DNA of 64,000 nucleotides, taken from contig CM055902.1 of the NCBI GenBank assembly GCA_029582155.1, positions 14,334,086-14,398,085 on the forward strand, given 5' to 3'. Of the stretch, positions 10,401 to 22,000 are shown one piece after another. A program made the translations under genes and the position numbers. The DNA comes from Panopea generosa. Taxonomy: Eukaryota; Mollusca; Bivalvia; Adapedonta; Hiatellidae. Within the stretch, counting starts at the first letter, position 1, and every line of letters starts with the position of its first letter. The notes below the pieces were generated by a model. The model was given only the letters and a program-made list of their open reading frames with translations. It did no database searches and had not been told where the DNA came from.

Positions 10401-12448
10401 AGATGGATATTCACAGGACGGTGCAAACTGTATAAAAGGTACATCTATTATAACAAGAGAGTCATTATTTAGATGGAAATCAAAGTGTAAATCGTAAACA
10501 TACGTTTTTGCACCATATGAAAACAGGGTTATCGGATCTATATCTTTGTACAACTTTTCTCTACTTTATATCACGAAGTTTGAAATGAAGTATATGTATT
10601 ATACTGTATCTCATTTTATTTCACCCAGGACATGATGATGAATGTAATGCCGACGCAGACTGTACTGGACTAAATCTAAAGTGTGATACAAGTAAAGATC
10701 CTGATGTGTGTGCATGCAAAGATGGATATTCACAGGAAGGTGCAAACTGTATAAAAGGTACATCCGTTATAACAAGAGAGTCATTATTTAGATGGAAATA
10801 AACGTGTAAATTGTAAACATACGTTTTTGCACCATATGAAAACAGGGTTATCGAATCTATATGTTTGTACAACTATTCTCTACATTATATCAAGAAGTTT
10901 AAAATGAAGTATATGTATTATACTGTATCCCATTTTATTTCACCCAGGACATGATGATGAATGTAATGCAGATGAAGACTGTACGGGGCTAAATCTGAAG
11001 TGTGATACAAGTAAAGATCCTGATGTGTGTGCATGCACAGATGGATATTCACAGGACGGTGCAAACTGTATAAAAGGTAATAAGTGTATACTGTTATTCA
11101 TTTGACATAAACCGATAACTTTGAAGTTTTTTTTGCAAAGCCAACATCAAAATATCCAATATTCGTTATAAAAGAAGTTTATCAAAGATTTATAAAAGTT
11201 TATAGAAGTAATATAAAACATAAAAGCACAGAAATATAATACGTAGTTGTACACCGTGAGATACACCTAACAAAATGAGGAAGTGACAGATAAATAAGCT
11301 ATTTTCTAAAGACAACACCAACTTATTCAGTTTTGGTTAGGAATAAAGTTCCTAAATAGTTTTTATATTATAGATAAAAGTATTAATTGGAAGGACAATG
11401 CACAGGCAGTAAATTATATAAGACTTTTATATAATAAGTTCATATGCAACATAGTAATATACGTCTTCAATTGTGCAACACTTCTCATCATGTATTGAAA
11501 GTGAAAGTTCAAACTTATACTTTTTGAAAACAGCTTAAATGATAATCTATTTATTAAGGTCCATTCGGTACAACACCATATTTTATTGTACGCTGATTTG
11601 GATATAGGTTTATCTCACATTTTGACTTTTGATATAATTATGTACATGTTTATATATAAAATTATTTTGTTGAATAATTCTCACTGGCTTCTCATCATCT
11701 TTGATATATTGCAATAATACCTACTGTCCAATCTTCATAAACATGCAGCACGTGACACAATCCCTAATTACTATCTGTATGCTTAATTTCAAATGAAATA
11801 CATGGAACGAAATGAACAAAGTCATATGTTGTTATAAGAATCTTACATGGGTTGAGGCTCGGATTGACAATTCCGTCTCGAGGGATAACTGTTCTAGCGG
11901 GAACGAAGCTCCTGCAAAAACTGTGATCCAAAGAAATGGCATTTCTATCCGAACCAAAAGATCATGAACTATTCCTAGTTTGACCGTTTGAATAATTATT
12001 ATAACTTAATTTTACAACGGTCGCTTTTAAGACGTTTTATTATATGATTTATGTTTATATAATTATACGTAACGTCATCTGGATTGTTTTGATTGTCTGG
12101 TAAAAATGCAGATATCTTTATCCGGTATGCAAGAGTATGTATTCCTATGAATTAATATTGAATCACTGTAATGCCATGAATATGTTTCTCTGTCAGTACC
12201 TTGAACTATATAAAGATTTCTATTTTTGTCTAAATTTATGTTTCTGTAGGCTATAACATTGAAATAGAAAATTGTGATATACAAATCAACGTGAGCAATG
12301 TGAGATTAAAATTATTAGAGCATGTGACCTATGTACCCATAGTGTGTATTTATTAATTTCAGTTCCCGATAATTCTGCTGATGTGACTGGCATGGCAATA
12401 CCTGTTGTGATATTATTGTTGTCCATTGCTTTGTTTGGAAAACTGTGA
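4412..12448 (+). CDS. Gene 1: secreted/anchored protein with five EGF-like repeats, complete (spliced, 8 coding exons)
   Basis: Coding exons: 4412-4414, 7136-7202, 8401-8547, 9812-9937, 10310-10438, 10629-10757, 10948-11076 and 12363-12448, total 816 nt, 271 aa. Every junction has AG/GT and the frame stays open. Residues 1-23 are a signal peptide (core LLSSALWILICMSG). Five 6-cysteine modules follow at about 24-72, 73-114, 115-157, 158-200 and 201-243. The tail, 244-271, has a short polar stretch VPDNSAD and then hydrophobic PVVILLLSIALF ending two residues before the stop. The module pattern C-x5-C-x6..10-C-x7..8-C-x-C-x10..11-C resembles invertebrate EB/EGF-like repeats. A hydrophobic end after small residues is typical of GPI signals; a single-pass membrane helix with almost no cytosolic tail is the alternative. 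Likely cell-surface; ligand unknown. A TATA box lies 78 nt before the ATG. The family is clear; the function is not. Confidence 0.85.
5138..5620 (+). mobile_element. LINE remnant in gene 1 intron 1: C-terminal end of a non-LTR reverse transcriptase
   Basis: An intact 150-codon stretch (5138-5590) contains LLKNMKIKDSDMYSLCNIEI and then ETFKHICIEYDVSKQ. This matches the zinc-knuckle tail (zf-RVT type, C-x2-C...H-x4-C/E) of L1/Tx1-like ORF2 proteins, where typical sequences read like DxCxxCxxxxETIEHLF. The following DKIILIAKTFIYTQK fits the same C-terminal region. The polymerase core is not seen upstream, so it is 5'-truncated. It sits in gene 1's sense orientation. Confidence 0.55.
7136..7202 (+). 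CDS. Gene 1 exon 2: signal peptide
   Basis: 67 nt between TTTTACAG and GTAGGT, encoding 22 residues plus one base (phase 0 to 1). The residues after Met are ELLSSALWILICMSGVYRYS and then SA, a hydrophobic core followed by small residues suited to signal-peptidase cleavage. Its length equals that of the gene 3 signal exon. Confidence 0.85.
8401..8547 (+). CDS. Gene 1 exon 3: EGF/EB-like module 1
   Basis: 147 nt, phase 1-1, between ATTATAG and GTTAGT. It encodes six cysteines with SCDNDGKC at the start, ACVC in the middle and GTCVPK at the end. It is the longest and most acidic of the five modules, with GGDDN and KDDDSG loops. Confidence 0.85.
9812..9937 (+). CDS. Gene 1 exon 4: EGF/EB-like module 2
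   Basis: 126 nt, phase 1-1, between CTCTCCAG and GTAATA. It encodes EHGDPCTANTDCNG at the start, VCTC in the middle and GKKCVV at the end. The GHGDPC/EHGDPC start marks it as the closest relative of exons 5-7. A longer ORF over this exon (9683-9937) is in the wrong frame and is not real. Confidence 0.85.
   Translation, partial: NMAILVQRTQTAMVNLKSAVMVLPKCVPAFPDIPTMAKNAS
10310..10438 (+). CDS. Gene 1 exon 5: EGF/EB-like module 3 (tandem copy a)
   Basis: 129 nt, phase 1-1. Six cysteines: GDPCTDDADCNGLNLKC, then DVCACKDGYS, then GANCIK. It is the first of three near-identical exons at 319-bp spacing. Confidence 0.88.
10629..10757 (+). CDS. Gene 1 exon 6: EGF/EB-like module 4 (tandem copy b)
   Basis: 129 nt, phase 1-1, starting exactly 319 bp after exon 5. 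It begins GHDDECNADADCTG. The rest differs from exon 5 mainly by a D-to-E change in SQEGANC. The flanking introns are 190 nt each and alike in sequence. Confidence 0.88.
10948..11076 (+). CDS. Gene 1 exon 7: EGF/EB-like module 5 (tandem copy c)
   Basis: 129 nt, phase 1-1, 319 bp after exon 6 and closest to it (GHDDECNADEDCTG). It has ACTDG where exons 5 and 6 have ACKDG. The following intron (11077-12362) does not continue the repeat. Confidence 0.88.
11840..11965 (+). repeat. Unclassified dispersed repeat in gene 1 intron 7
   Basis: It shares the block order CGGAT..AATTCCGTC, GAAACGAAGCTC/GAAACGAGGCTC and TATC.GAACC.AAA with 23200-23310. It is GC-richer than its surroundings. No coding content or family was recognised. 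Confidence 0.4.
12363..12448 (+). CDS. Gene 1 exon 8: hydrophobic anchor tail and stop
   Basis: 86 nt after TTAATTTCAG, encoding VPDNSADVTGMAIPVVILLL and then SIALFGKL, TGA at 12446. A small polar stretch followed by a terminal hydrophobic run is the layout of a GPI-attachment signal. It is homologous to the gene 2 (49931) and gene M (31775-31863) tail exons. Confidence 0.85.
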
Positions 12449-12568
12449 TAATGAAATCTTTAAATAATAATTTTCAATGTTGCTAAATGTATTGCTTGAA
12501 GAGATTGCTGCCTATCACCTTTCTAAAAATGTAATTAATCAACAGACTGTCTTAAAAATGGCTTTTAC

Positions 12569-12612
12569 AATAAATAAATAAAAATTGTATTTAGATAATT
12601 TTCAAAATAAAG
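12569..12612 (+). promoter_or_regulatory. Polyadenylation signals of gene 1
   Basis: AATAAATAAATAAA begins at 12569, about 120 nt after the stop, and a further AATAAA lies near 12607. Either could direct 3'-end formation. Confidence 0.55.
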
Positions 12613-13568
12613 CATCTTGAAGCCGTAAAGTGTCACCAGATTAAATTAAAATGCGTTGTGTCCTTAAAGATATTTTGATATCTAGATGGCGATGGAGTCA
12701 TTTAACCTGTGCATAACTATTAACCAGTCATTTCGAAAAACATTTCTTGAGAATCAACAATCAAATATGAATCACCATCATTAATGTTTACCGTGTGACC
12801 TTGTCTCTGTATGTATCTTGCTTGACGGCAATTTGTTAATAATAGGTGAACCATATACATATGTATACAGTTGCTTAATCATATCAATATTTGCCTGGAG
12901 ACTTGGTATGTGGTTAGAGTGCAAAACCTCACACTGTCAGTTTGTGTTTAAATTTGATATTTCCATTTTTTTTTCTGCTAAAAAAAACTGACCAGTTCAA
13001 AACGTTTGGTTAAACAAATACAACTTGAACAGGTTTCCCTGTTTGCATCAGGTATTCGTTTAAGTGATATTTTTACCTAATTATAAAACAACGTATATAC
13101 GCTTATGTTTAGAACAATCTATGATGTCATGCCATCTGTTCATAATTTGTAATTAATGAGGGCTTTGATAGTGACGAGCGAAGTTAATGATATATGATAA
13201 ACAGAGACACAAGAAGCACAGAATGCAACAAAGAAAATAAAATAGACTCGCTTTATTTGAGTTTCTTCTTGAATGTTCATGAAATATGCAACGCCCACAA
13301 TGTCATCTACCATATACCACTTATCCAATGTTTTACTTTCGAAAAATGCTGAATTAATTCAAAGATTAGCAAATAATAACAACAACGTATCTAAGTACGT
13401 TTTCGACTGCCATGCAGTGTGTTAAAAGATTTCTGTGCAGAAGTTGCCCAAGAAAGGAAAAATCACAAACTCTAATACCTGGTTCTCTTGAGTCAGTTCA
13501 TGACAATGGTATAACAAATATACTTCACTTATTAGTATGCTTATAATTGGTTTATTAACTAATATGTG

Positions 13569-13722
13569 ATTCAAGTGGGAAAGTTATCAGTTACTTGCTT
13601 AGATGTTGTGTGCTCGAGTACTGGTTAACCTCTCAGGATCCCAGGAAACAGTGGTTAGGTTAATTGGTTTTCTGTTAGCCCTCGATGGCATAAAAGGACG
13701 CTAAATATTCAATTAATCAAAC
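13569..13722 (+). mobile_element. SINE family I, 5'-truncated copy
   Basis: It shares GATTCAAGTGGGAAAG, the GTACTGGTTAACC block, CAGTGGTTAGGTTAA and CTGTTAGCCCTCGAT with the copies at 17.03, 17.47 and 27.36 kb, and ends in a short (ATCA)n-like tail. The tRNA head is missing. Confidence 0.6.
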
Positions 13723-15645
13723 ATTAGATAATATGTGTAAAAATATTGATTGTACAATTAAGCAACGAAATTTCACACTTTATTTCCTGCAGAAAGCCAT
13801 ATGAACATTGGTAAACATTAGACCAGATGACAGAAGACCAAATACAACTTAAACTTCGTTATTGCTATACCTTGTTTCTATATTAATCAGTATTTTATAA
13901 GTGCATTTTAATATATAATTACTATTCAAAACATCTATTTTTTCCTGAATCGACAAACTATCTTGTCATGCCGCTAGATAAGACTTTACAGGAATTGAAT
14001 TTAAATTTTTTGGTACCTTTAGTATTGAAATGTTGTGACTAACATTGTGATATGTTTAAAACATCGTAATTGAACACAATCCTGTTGGCTATTATGACCA
14101 TATATGTACAATCAACATTCTTAGTGTGTTTTTTCAAAGTATTAAATTCGTTAGAAAATGAAAAATAAAACGATCAATCAAAAAAAGTATTTGTGTTATT
14201 GTTTTTTTTTGTGTTTTCATGTATCTTAGAAATAAAACAACGAATTGATAATGGCGACTGTGTCGTCTGTATATTAAGTTTTATATAAATTTAATCTGAA
14301 ACGTTTCGAACGAATTTGTCCACACTATGCATATATATTTGCGTCCAACCTCATAATTTGGTAACATATAGCACCTTCATTTTCATTATAAAACATTATA
14401 AGTGAGATAATGAAAGCTTGGATAAGTTTGAAAAGCTTCACTTTCATACACCACATAATTGTGGTTACCTGAGTCTAACTTCAGTTCTCTGTTATACAGT
14501 GTGGTCTCTTTACTTTATGAGTCTCATAAAACCAGGAATAAATTTTAACTGATTAATCAATGAACTATGTATTAACATCTACGTATTTTAATTTATAACG
14601 GTGATCATTTTACTTATGACTCGTAGGAAAAATGATTTATATACGTATCCAGTAAAGACGAATTGCGCACACAAGGGAAGCGACTCTTTTGATACTGTCA
14701 ATTGTATCACTCGTAAAACAGAAAGTAAACAGTTACGAAAGGAAAGAAGGCCGGTTAAAAACCAATTGTTCTGTACGGTGTAAATTTTCCAGTTCTATGA
14801 CGACTGTGTTTGTTTGAGACATTTTTCATTCAGTATCATAACACAGACGCAAGTTACGGTTCTCCAACTAGTAACATTATACGTACACGTTGTCTTAAGA
14901 TCATTTTCCTATCATCGCTTAGTTATGGACTCGATCAAACACATGTTTGTAAAATACCTCTCCGCTACTTGCGGGGAAGAAGGACCGCTCTGATACGATC
15001 TATTCTGCGGTCATTCAACATCAATAAAACCGAATGCCATAACAAGACTTAACGTGTGATAATACGTTCACCACATTAAAATGCAAGCAGCAACATGTGT
15101 AATTATTTAATATCGCGGCGTCTCTGCTGAAAAAAAACGTAATGTTTAAACAAATTTAGTCCGTTATTTTTCGATTCTTAAAACTATGTTTATAATATCA
15201 ACAACTGTGAGATTATTGGCTGCCATTAGGCGGGGCCCAGTAGGAATGCTTCTAGAATTTGAGTATGAGGTTGCGTAACCGTATTGGAGAGGCATTTGAA
15301 GGAAGTCTTTATCTAGGATATACAAAATGTAGTATTATAGATATGGTGGAAAATGTCCAAGTACATTAACTATATATTGTGTGTTTTCAATTTTATGTAG
15401 GAAACTTTAATTTTTTAAATTGTTTATTTTGAAAGTAGAATACTTTATTTTGTAATGACTAGTACCTTAGACAAATCAAGGGATCAAAAATTGAATAATC
15501 AAGAAATCAAAAAATAAAATTAGAGCTTGAAAAACTTTAATTCTAACTATTTGTATTAACAAAAAGTAACAACACAAGTATTTTACATTTCTCCAAATAT
15601 CTGAAAAAGCCATTACAACAAATTTTGCACGAAATTTCAAGCAAC

Positions 15646-15856
15646 TAATCAAAGGTGCTGACGTTATCACGTGATGTTTATATTTGTGCATACGGCTTCA
15701 ATAGTCTGATACCCTGCCCTACTTCATTCCGTTGTAATGGAGAGTAACGGAAAGAAGATGGGCAGGTTACCCGACTACACAACACAAAGTAATATGTCAA
15801 TCAACCAGTCAAATGTGCTAATCCTGTCACGTGATGTTTATATTATTTGCATGCGT
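15646..15856 (+). repeat. Direct repeat pair
   Basis: Two roughly 50-bp blocks, beginning near 15646 and 15808, share CAA.TAGTCAAA.GTGCT-like starts and TCACGTGATGTTTATATT (15668 and 15827). They are about 160 bp apart and flank the hairpin at 15714-15765. Confidence 0.6.
15714..15765. repeat. Imperfect 20-bp hairpin
   Basis: CTGCCC.. CTTC.TTCCGTT pairs with AACGGAA.GAAG..GGGCAG across a loop of about 12 nt with three mismatches. No element is recognised. Confidence 0.6.
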
Positions 15857-16489
15857 GTTCTTCAATACACGCTAGTAGGAAGACGCGAGGAAAAGAAAGA
15901 AAATAAGGTTTTAGGCAATTTCCACCAAGGGTGTGAAATATTTGCGCCATTTAATGGTTTACAATGTACAACTATGTCTTCGTTTTGTTGCTAACCTTTT
16001 TTTAGATCGGTAATGTCAATATAGCAGATTATAAAATTCAATGTAGGCAGATTTAGACGTAATTTTGCGGTAATCAATGAAGAAAGTGGTCAAAGTCACA
16101 GAATGTGATTTTACCGTAAAATGTGACTGAAATGGGTAATAGACATGTTTTACCTGAAAATGTTGGTAGTAGAGCAACTGGTCGAGATAAAGTCAAGTCA
16201 TATTTACTTTGGACAAACTAAAAAACGCAAAAAGGTGCACATAGAAGTAAGTTTCCTGCATTGACATGTGCAATCGGGTCACCAAGTGAACGTTAGTTTA
16301 CAGTTATTTATTTTCGCTCGACTGCGATGAAAGTTCAAAACTTATATGTCCCGCTCTTGCATCTAGTGAGATTAGCCTAGTGTTAGAAACTAATTTGTTT
16401 CAGCTCAATCTCGATGAAAGCTCAGAACTTAAATGACACGTTCTCAATCCGCTTCCTGGGTAGAACCAGTATTGAGTGTTACTTTATAA

Positions 16490-16575
16490 GAGGTATCGGG
16501 TCGAGCTGGGGATCAAACCCGCAACATCTGGCGTGAGCATTCAACATTCTATCCATTAGATTACATCCCCCAAGT
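16490..16575 (-). mobile_element. tRNA-derived SINE head
   Basis: On the minus strand, GGGGGATGTAATCTAATGG resembles a tRNA 5' end with an A box, and GCGGGTTTGATCCCC is a B box about 50 bp later. No intact 3' acceptor stem or terminal CCA was seen. Confidence 0.5.
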
Positions 16576-17029
16576 AGAAAAAAATGTAAACAAGTGAAAA
16601 TTCACATGCAACAATGAATTTGATAACTTAAGAAACCATTTTCGATGCTGGTTTAGTCTATGATGTATTCACATCAAATGATCTAAATTTCATCAATTGC
16701 ACAAGTGACCAATACTATGTATATGATTACGAAAATAATATACGGAAGAAAACCAGCAGTTTTTGTCATTCATGGTACCGGATTTTATATCAATATCGGG
16801 TTAAAGATCTCCGTTCGACAAATATTTCTGTAATAAATTTGGCTTTGACAATACCTTGTAATTCGTGTTTGAGAAAAGGTATACAACTCAAACAATCCTT
16901 AAAGTAGTGACTTTTTCTATTTTGTTACACTGATAAATCGACAGAATTGGTTTATCTTTCGATTTTATTTTTTTTCCTTTACTACATCTCAACTATTTTA
17001 CCTAGATCAATCCAGCCTTCATGTTCAAT

Positions 17030-17330
17030 GGTTGATTGATTGATTGATTGATTGAATATTTAGCGTCATTTTCATATTATCGAGGGCTAACAGACGATCA
17101 GTTAACCTAACCACTGTTTTCAAGGATAAACCAGTACTCGAGCACACCCCATCTCCGCAAGTAACTGATAGCTTTCCCACTTGAATCAGTGGTGAGAGAC
17201 GAATGATAATGAGACACAATGTCGTATATCAATCATCACGGAGACTGTTACCGGGCGGGGATTCGAACTCACGATAGCTTGGCTTGATAGTCAGACGCGT
17301 ATCCGAATGAGCTTATCGGGACCGGTAACA
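17030..17330 (-). mobile_element. SINE family I, near full-length copy
   Basis: Read on the minus strand it opens with a tRNA-related head whose B box is GAGTTCGAATCCCCGCC. The family body follows (GATTCAAGTGGGAAAG... GTGGTTAGGTTAAC... GTTAGCCCTCGAT) and then an (ATCA)n tail at 17030-17055. About 300 bp. This copy defines the family in the window. Confidence 0.7.
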
Positions 17331-17469
17331 TGTTCAAAATGATTGTTTTGTCTCTTAATAACATTTTACACTAGATGACCATTCTCTTTTGGTACATATT
17401 CATAAAATAACATACAAAGCACAATTATTGTAACAGTTGTTTCTTTAAAATAAAATTTTGTGTATCATT

Positions 17470-17632
17470 CTCATTCGTCTCTCACCGCTGATTCAAGTGG
17501 GAAAAGTATCAAGTGTGCTTGAGTACTGGTTAACCTTTCAGGATCCAAGGAAACAGTGGTTAGGTAAACTGATCATCTGTTAGCCCTCGATGGCATAAAT
17601 TGATGCTAAATTTTCAATAAATCAATCAATTA
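17470..17632 (+). mobile_element. SINE family I, 5'-truncated copy
   Basis: The body and tail match the copy at 17030-17330 but in the opposite orientation, so the two form an inverted pair about 140 bp apart. It carries a short deletion before GTACTGGTTAACC. Confidence 0.6.
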
Positions 17633-18867
17633 AAATTTGCGGCGCCATTGATGCCTTGCATTGACGTCTTGTATATATTGTTAGTACACGAACGGAAACT
17701 ACTACATGGTTCTGGTATAAGTAGTGTGTTTATTTGTATGTGTATACCTATGATTATCAGTGTGTATATATAACTTGTGACATGCAGATACCTAGTGATT
17801 TCACTTTCATTTAGCACACTAAACCAAAGGATCTCTCTCGCTCTCTTCTAGCGCATGTATTTCGACAATTCGTATTATGATTATGATTTATCTCAGGTCA
17901 TTTGTATTCTTCAAACAGTCGGTTAAAATAGTTTAAGCCCAATAAAGAAAGATAATTCATAAACTTCATAAACCTCTTGTTATGTTATATACCCTTGAAT
18001 TTGGCATAATTACCACTCTTGACCATGCACTTTTGTGCTTATTCGATGAACTACAATGATACTTCATTCAATGAAATATAATATATATTTTTAATTGGAC
18101 GACAACAATTGCCTCCAAATTTATATCTTACAACGTATAACCACTTAAAAAATTACAAATTGCAGTTAAAGAAAAGCCAAGTCGAATGTTGACATGCAAT
18201 ATACCTTATATTAAAGACAATCCGAAAGTAAACGCATGCCGATGAACAGAGGAGTGCCTCACTTTCAACTCGTACTGCATTGTAAGATCAGATTTAGTCC
18301 TCATAGTCTTAACCTCTGGCTTTAACAGTTATATATAAATTAAAGGTAAATAAAACACACACAAATGTTTCAAGTATAGTATCTGATTATTGAAATGGTA
18401 TTATATTACTATCTTAATATTGACAAATTGCAGACCATCTACCGAAGGTATGATAACGAGCAGGTACACGAATCCATATCTGGGCTACAGTATTACACGT
18501 CAATATTTATTGAGTAATGAGGGATGTGTAACAATCGTGCACAAGGCTACTTATCACTTATCTTCAAGTTTTATAATATTACAAACTATGAAGAATCGAG
18601 TAAATCGAGAAATTAGTAATTTATTTACTATGATAATTATAGGTGTAAGGGCATTTTAAAAACATGCAACCCGAGTCACAAGGTTTCATGTTTATCTTCC
18701 CTACTTCGTGTGCACAATGTGTCTTATATGTTCGCAGTAATGACATGTTCAGGTACTCTTGAGGTGTTGCGAGACAACAATTGTTATTGTTTTAATAAAA
18801 ACAAGGTTGGTCACTGAGTTATTTTAATAATAGTTAACCCTTGCGATATCTATTTGTAGCAATTTTA

Positions 18868-19005
18868 TTCATGAATACACAATTTATAAGTTTTCGTACG
18901 TTGTATGATAACTTATAAATTGTGTAGTCATGAATAAACATATTTGTGTATTTTTGTAATATATTATATTCTTGAAAATAGCAAATTATTTTTAAGAATA
19001 TAATA
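18868..19005. repeat. Two adjacent near-perfect hairpins
   Basis: Stem 1 is 18868-18892 with 18910-18934, 25 bp with one mismatch and a 17-nt loop. Stem 2 is 18962-18979 with 18988-19005, 18 bp with one mismatch. Both are AT-rich. They may be remnants of a foldback element; no terminal repeats or target duplication could be assigned. Confidence 0.7.
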
Positions 19006-22000
19006 CGTATATGTAATAAAGCTATATAACAATATACTACCAACGCTGCACGTCTTAGCAACGTCAAATGCGACGTCTTGAAACTCACGTTCGAAAATAT
19101 CACTTGCTATTTAATGTATAGTCAATCTGTATTACCTGCTTCTTGTATATCTCATTTGGCACGTATACGTATATGTCCATCTATTGTGCTTCAAGCTTTA
19201 ATTTCGCAGCTGTATCAAATCTCTTATTTCTTAGCTGTGCCTTTATCCATAATCCATTTTGTTATTTCACTAAATTTGATCATTTTATAATAGTTTTATA
19301 CCGAGTTTTATACCGAGGGTCAGACAATGTGTTGGAAATTATGTTTCATTCTTTTTTTAATGAAAAAGAGGTCAAAGTCGACACTGGTTAATATCATTAA
19401 AACATGAGTTTTAGCTGTTGCACGATTTTGAAATATGATCAGCGAACATCAAAAGCTATTTATGTTCAATGTATATGTTAAACGTTCAAAACTTAAGTTT
19501 TATATTATTAATAATTATTCAGGATTCAGTTTATAACAACGTGTCCCACCATGCCTTGCTTGTCAATATTTGGCTGAATCTATCGTGACACCAACAAATA
19601 AACAATTATTTATGCACGAAACCGGAAACGAGATATTTTGTGTATATTTCATATTTATCATTTAAATGTTTATTCAAACTTGCTTTAACAGTATTAAACT
19701 ACATTAAATATATGTAAAGTTATTTTTTACGAGGAATACGTATTTGATAATTACTACGGTTCGTCTCAATTCGACATGAAGTAAATATATATATATATAT
19801 ATAAAATGAATAATAATGGGTTTCTTTATAATTAGTATACATTAAGAATTACAATGAGTAACGGTGGAAATGCTGTCCAGTGTCATTTCAACATGGTGTT
19901 CACCGTGTGAATAAGATCATTAGTGATACTGAATTGAATAAAAAATGAAGGCACTTAAATGCAAACATGGACATGAATTACAGATAATTGCTCCTTGTGG
20001 ATGTTGTAATTTAAAGACATGTTCAAACAGTTTGGACTGTTTGTATATACTTAAAGAGCGATCAGTTGTTTTATTGTTTTATTTAAACCATAATCATCAT
20101 ACAGATAAGTCAATGGTACCATAAATTATGCAGTACTTGTAATCGGCGGGAGAAGAATTTGGGTATAAATCGTAAATCGTCAATATATGATTTTTGCTTC
20201 CGAACACTTAATTATTTATGGTCCTTTTGGAGGCATGGAATTTATTTAAATGGCTCATAATAACTGTTTCAGTTGGCGCCAGGGATAAAATAAGTCTTAA
20301 ATTTAACATCATTCCTTATGAACATATTCAATAAAAGTATGCTATGGATTTTTGTCGCGTTCAGTACTTCACAATGTCCCAATGGCACTGTCAATTCAAG
20401 TAATATTATGTTATTTCTTTTCAACATGATATATGTTTTCTTGATAGTTATAATTAGGTCAGTAGAAGGACCAGAATCAGATAAATAGTTTTTATGAGTG
20501 GTCTTATTATAAAAATAATGATAATTATAATAATAATAATTATAACAATTATTGATAATAATGATGATAATACTAATAATGTATCCGCCATATGTTCTAT
20601 TTCTCTTGCCATATGCAAAATCTTTCTGATGAAAAATATTTGGAAGTTTGATGATCTTCATTTTAATAACTATCTTATTCTAATGCAAAAACAGCAACAT
20701 ATAACACATGTATAGCTGATTCATTAGAGCATAACTGACACAACATATAAACGTTACTTGAATTGTGTATCATATAAACAAAATCTAATGAACATATAAG
20801 GAAGACACTGAAATGATTGGCAACTTCCAATCTGTTATGATCCCTTATTGACTGATATATGGTCTATGTATTTCAGATGATGACTGGATTAAATTGACTA
20901 ATGACATTTTCATAAAGTTTTGATTTTTTTATTACTTTTACAAATGTATTAAAAAAATAAATGCCATATCAAGTGTTTTTTGTATAAATACTATTTGCTA
21001 AGCTTCAATCGTGAATTATGTTATTTGATACACACATATCAGGAAATAGAACAGTTGACTATAAAAATCAACTATTAGTGCAGATTTCATTATTTGCAAG
21101 ATATTACAATTAAACACTGCTATAGATAATTGAAAGTCTCTTTAAATAAAAAATACAGGTTGGCATAATATCACTTATAGAATATGTTTGAAGAAATCAA
21201 AATTCATCACAAATTATGCAAACTAATATATCTATCTGTGTTCACCCATTTACCAGTATCATATATAAACGAATAACTCGCGCACATGAAGATAGTTAAG
21301 TCATTGCCAATGAATCCCATATTGTTTACCAGGGAATAACTTTCAAAGTATATGTATAATCAATAACGAAGTATCAACCCGAGCACGCTTTATTGTTCTT
21401 TGTTAGAATGTCATTGTTTCGGTTCTCATTGGGCTTGTTCATAACTAATATGTGTACTTTGAAAGAGAAATTCTGGTTCCATTGGAGATATAATTTTATC
21501 GTAGTTATATACGAAAAAAATGGAAAGGGAGGTAAGTAAATAATGCTTCTTGCTGCACATATCACCATTGTGGATTGTGAATGTTGTTTATTTTTAATGA
21601 ATAAATCTCAGACACAGTTTGTGGTGCAGTTTGATAATTAACACTATTGTTTAAAGTGGTATTAACTACGGTAGCATAGTTATGCCAGCCTGACAGTCTG
21701 ATAGTCATTTTGTTATGTCGAAATCAGGAATGTATAGTGTCCACATGTCACTTAAATATATTGACATTACCGTCTTTATTAAACCATTTATTCAAATGAT
21801 TATGGCAACATCATTAAGTGGTGCCCCGTCCTGCCACCTACTTCTTAGTTTTAAGTATTCAAATTGTATATATAATAAGAATTCTGTCAAATTCATAAAT
21901 CTACAAATTCAAAATGTACATAAATAAGGCCAATAAAAACGTTCTTAAATATATTCGTGACGGAAACATCCATGTAATACTAAACCCCGGCCAAGTTCAG

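Larger units (their letters stand above)
10220..11080 (+). repeat. Tandem triplication of a 319-bp exon-plus-intron unit
   Basis: Exon starts at 10310, 10629 and 10948 are exactly 319 bp apart, and each pair is separated by a 190-nt intron. The introns share the stretch beginning GTACATC.TTATAACAAGAG and the motif TTTTTGCACCATATGAAAAC. Similarity also reaches about 90 bp upstream of exon 5. The unit is one phase 1-1 exon, so copies add exactly 43 residues. Confidence 0.9.

Noticed and set aside
10302-10872. Minus-strand 83-codon ORFs over gene 1 exons 5 and 6
   Set aside because: Antisense shadows of the duplicated exons; they repeat because the exons repeat.
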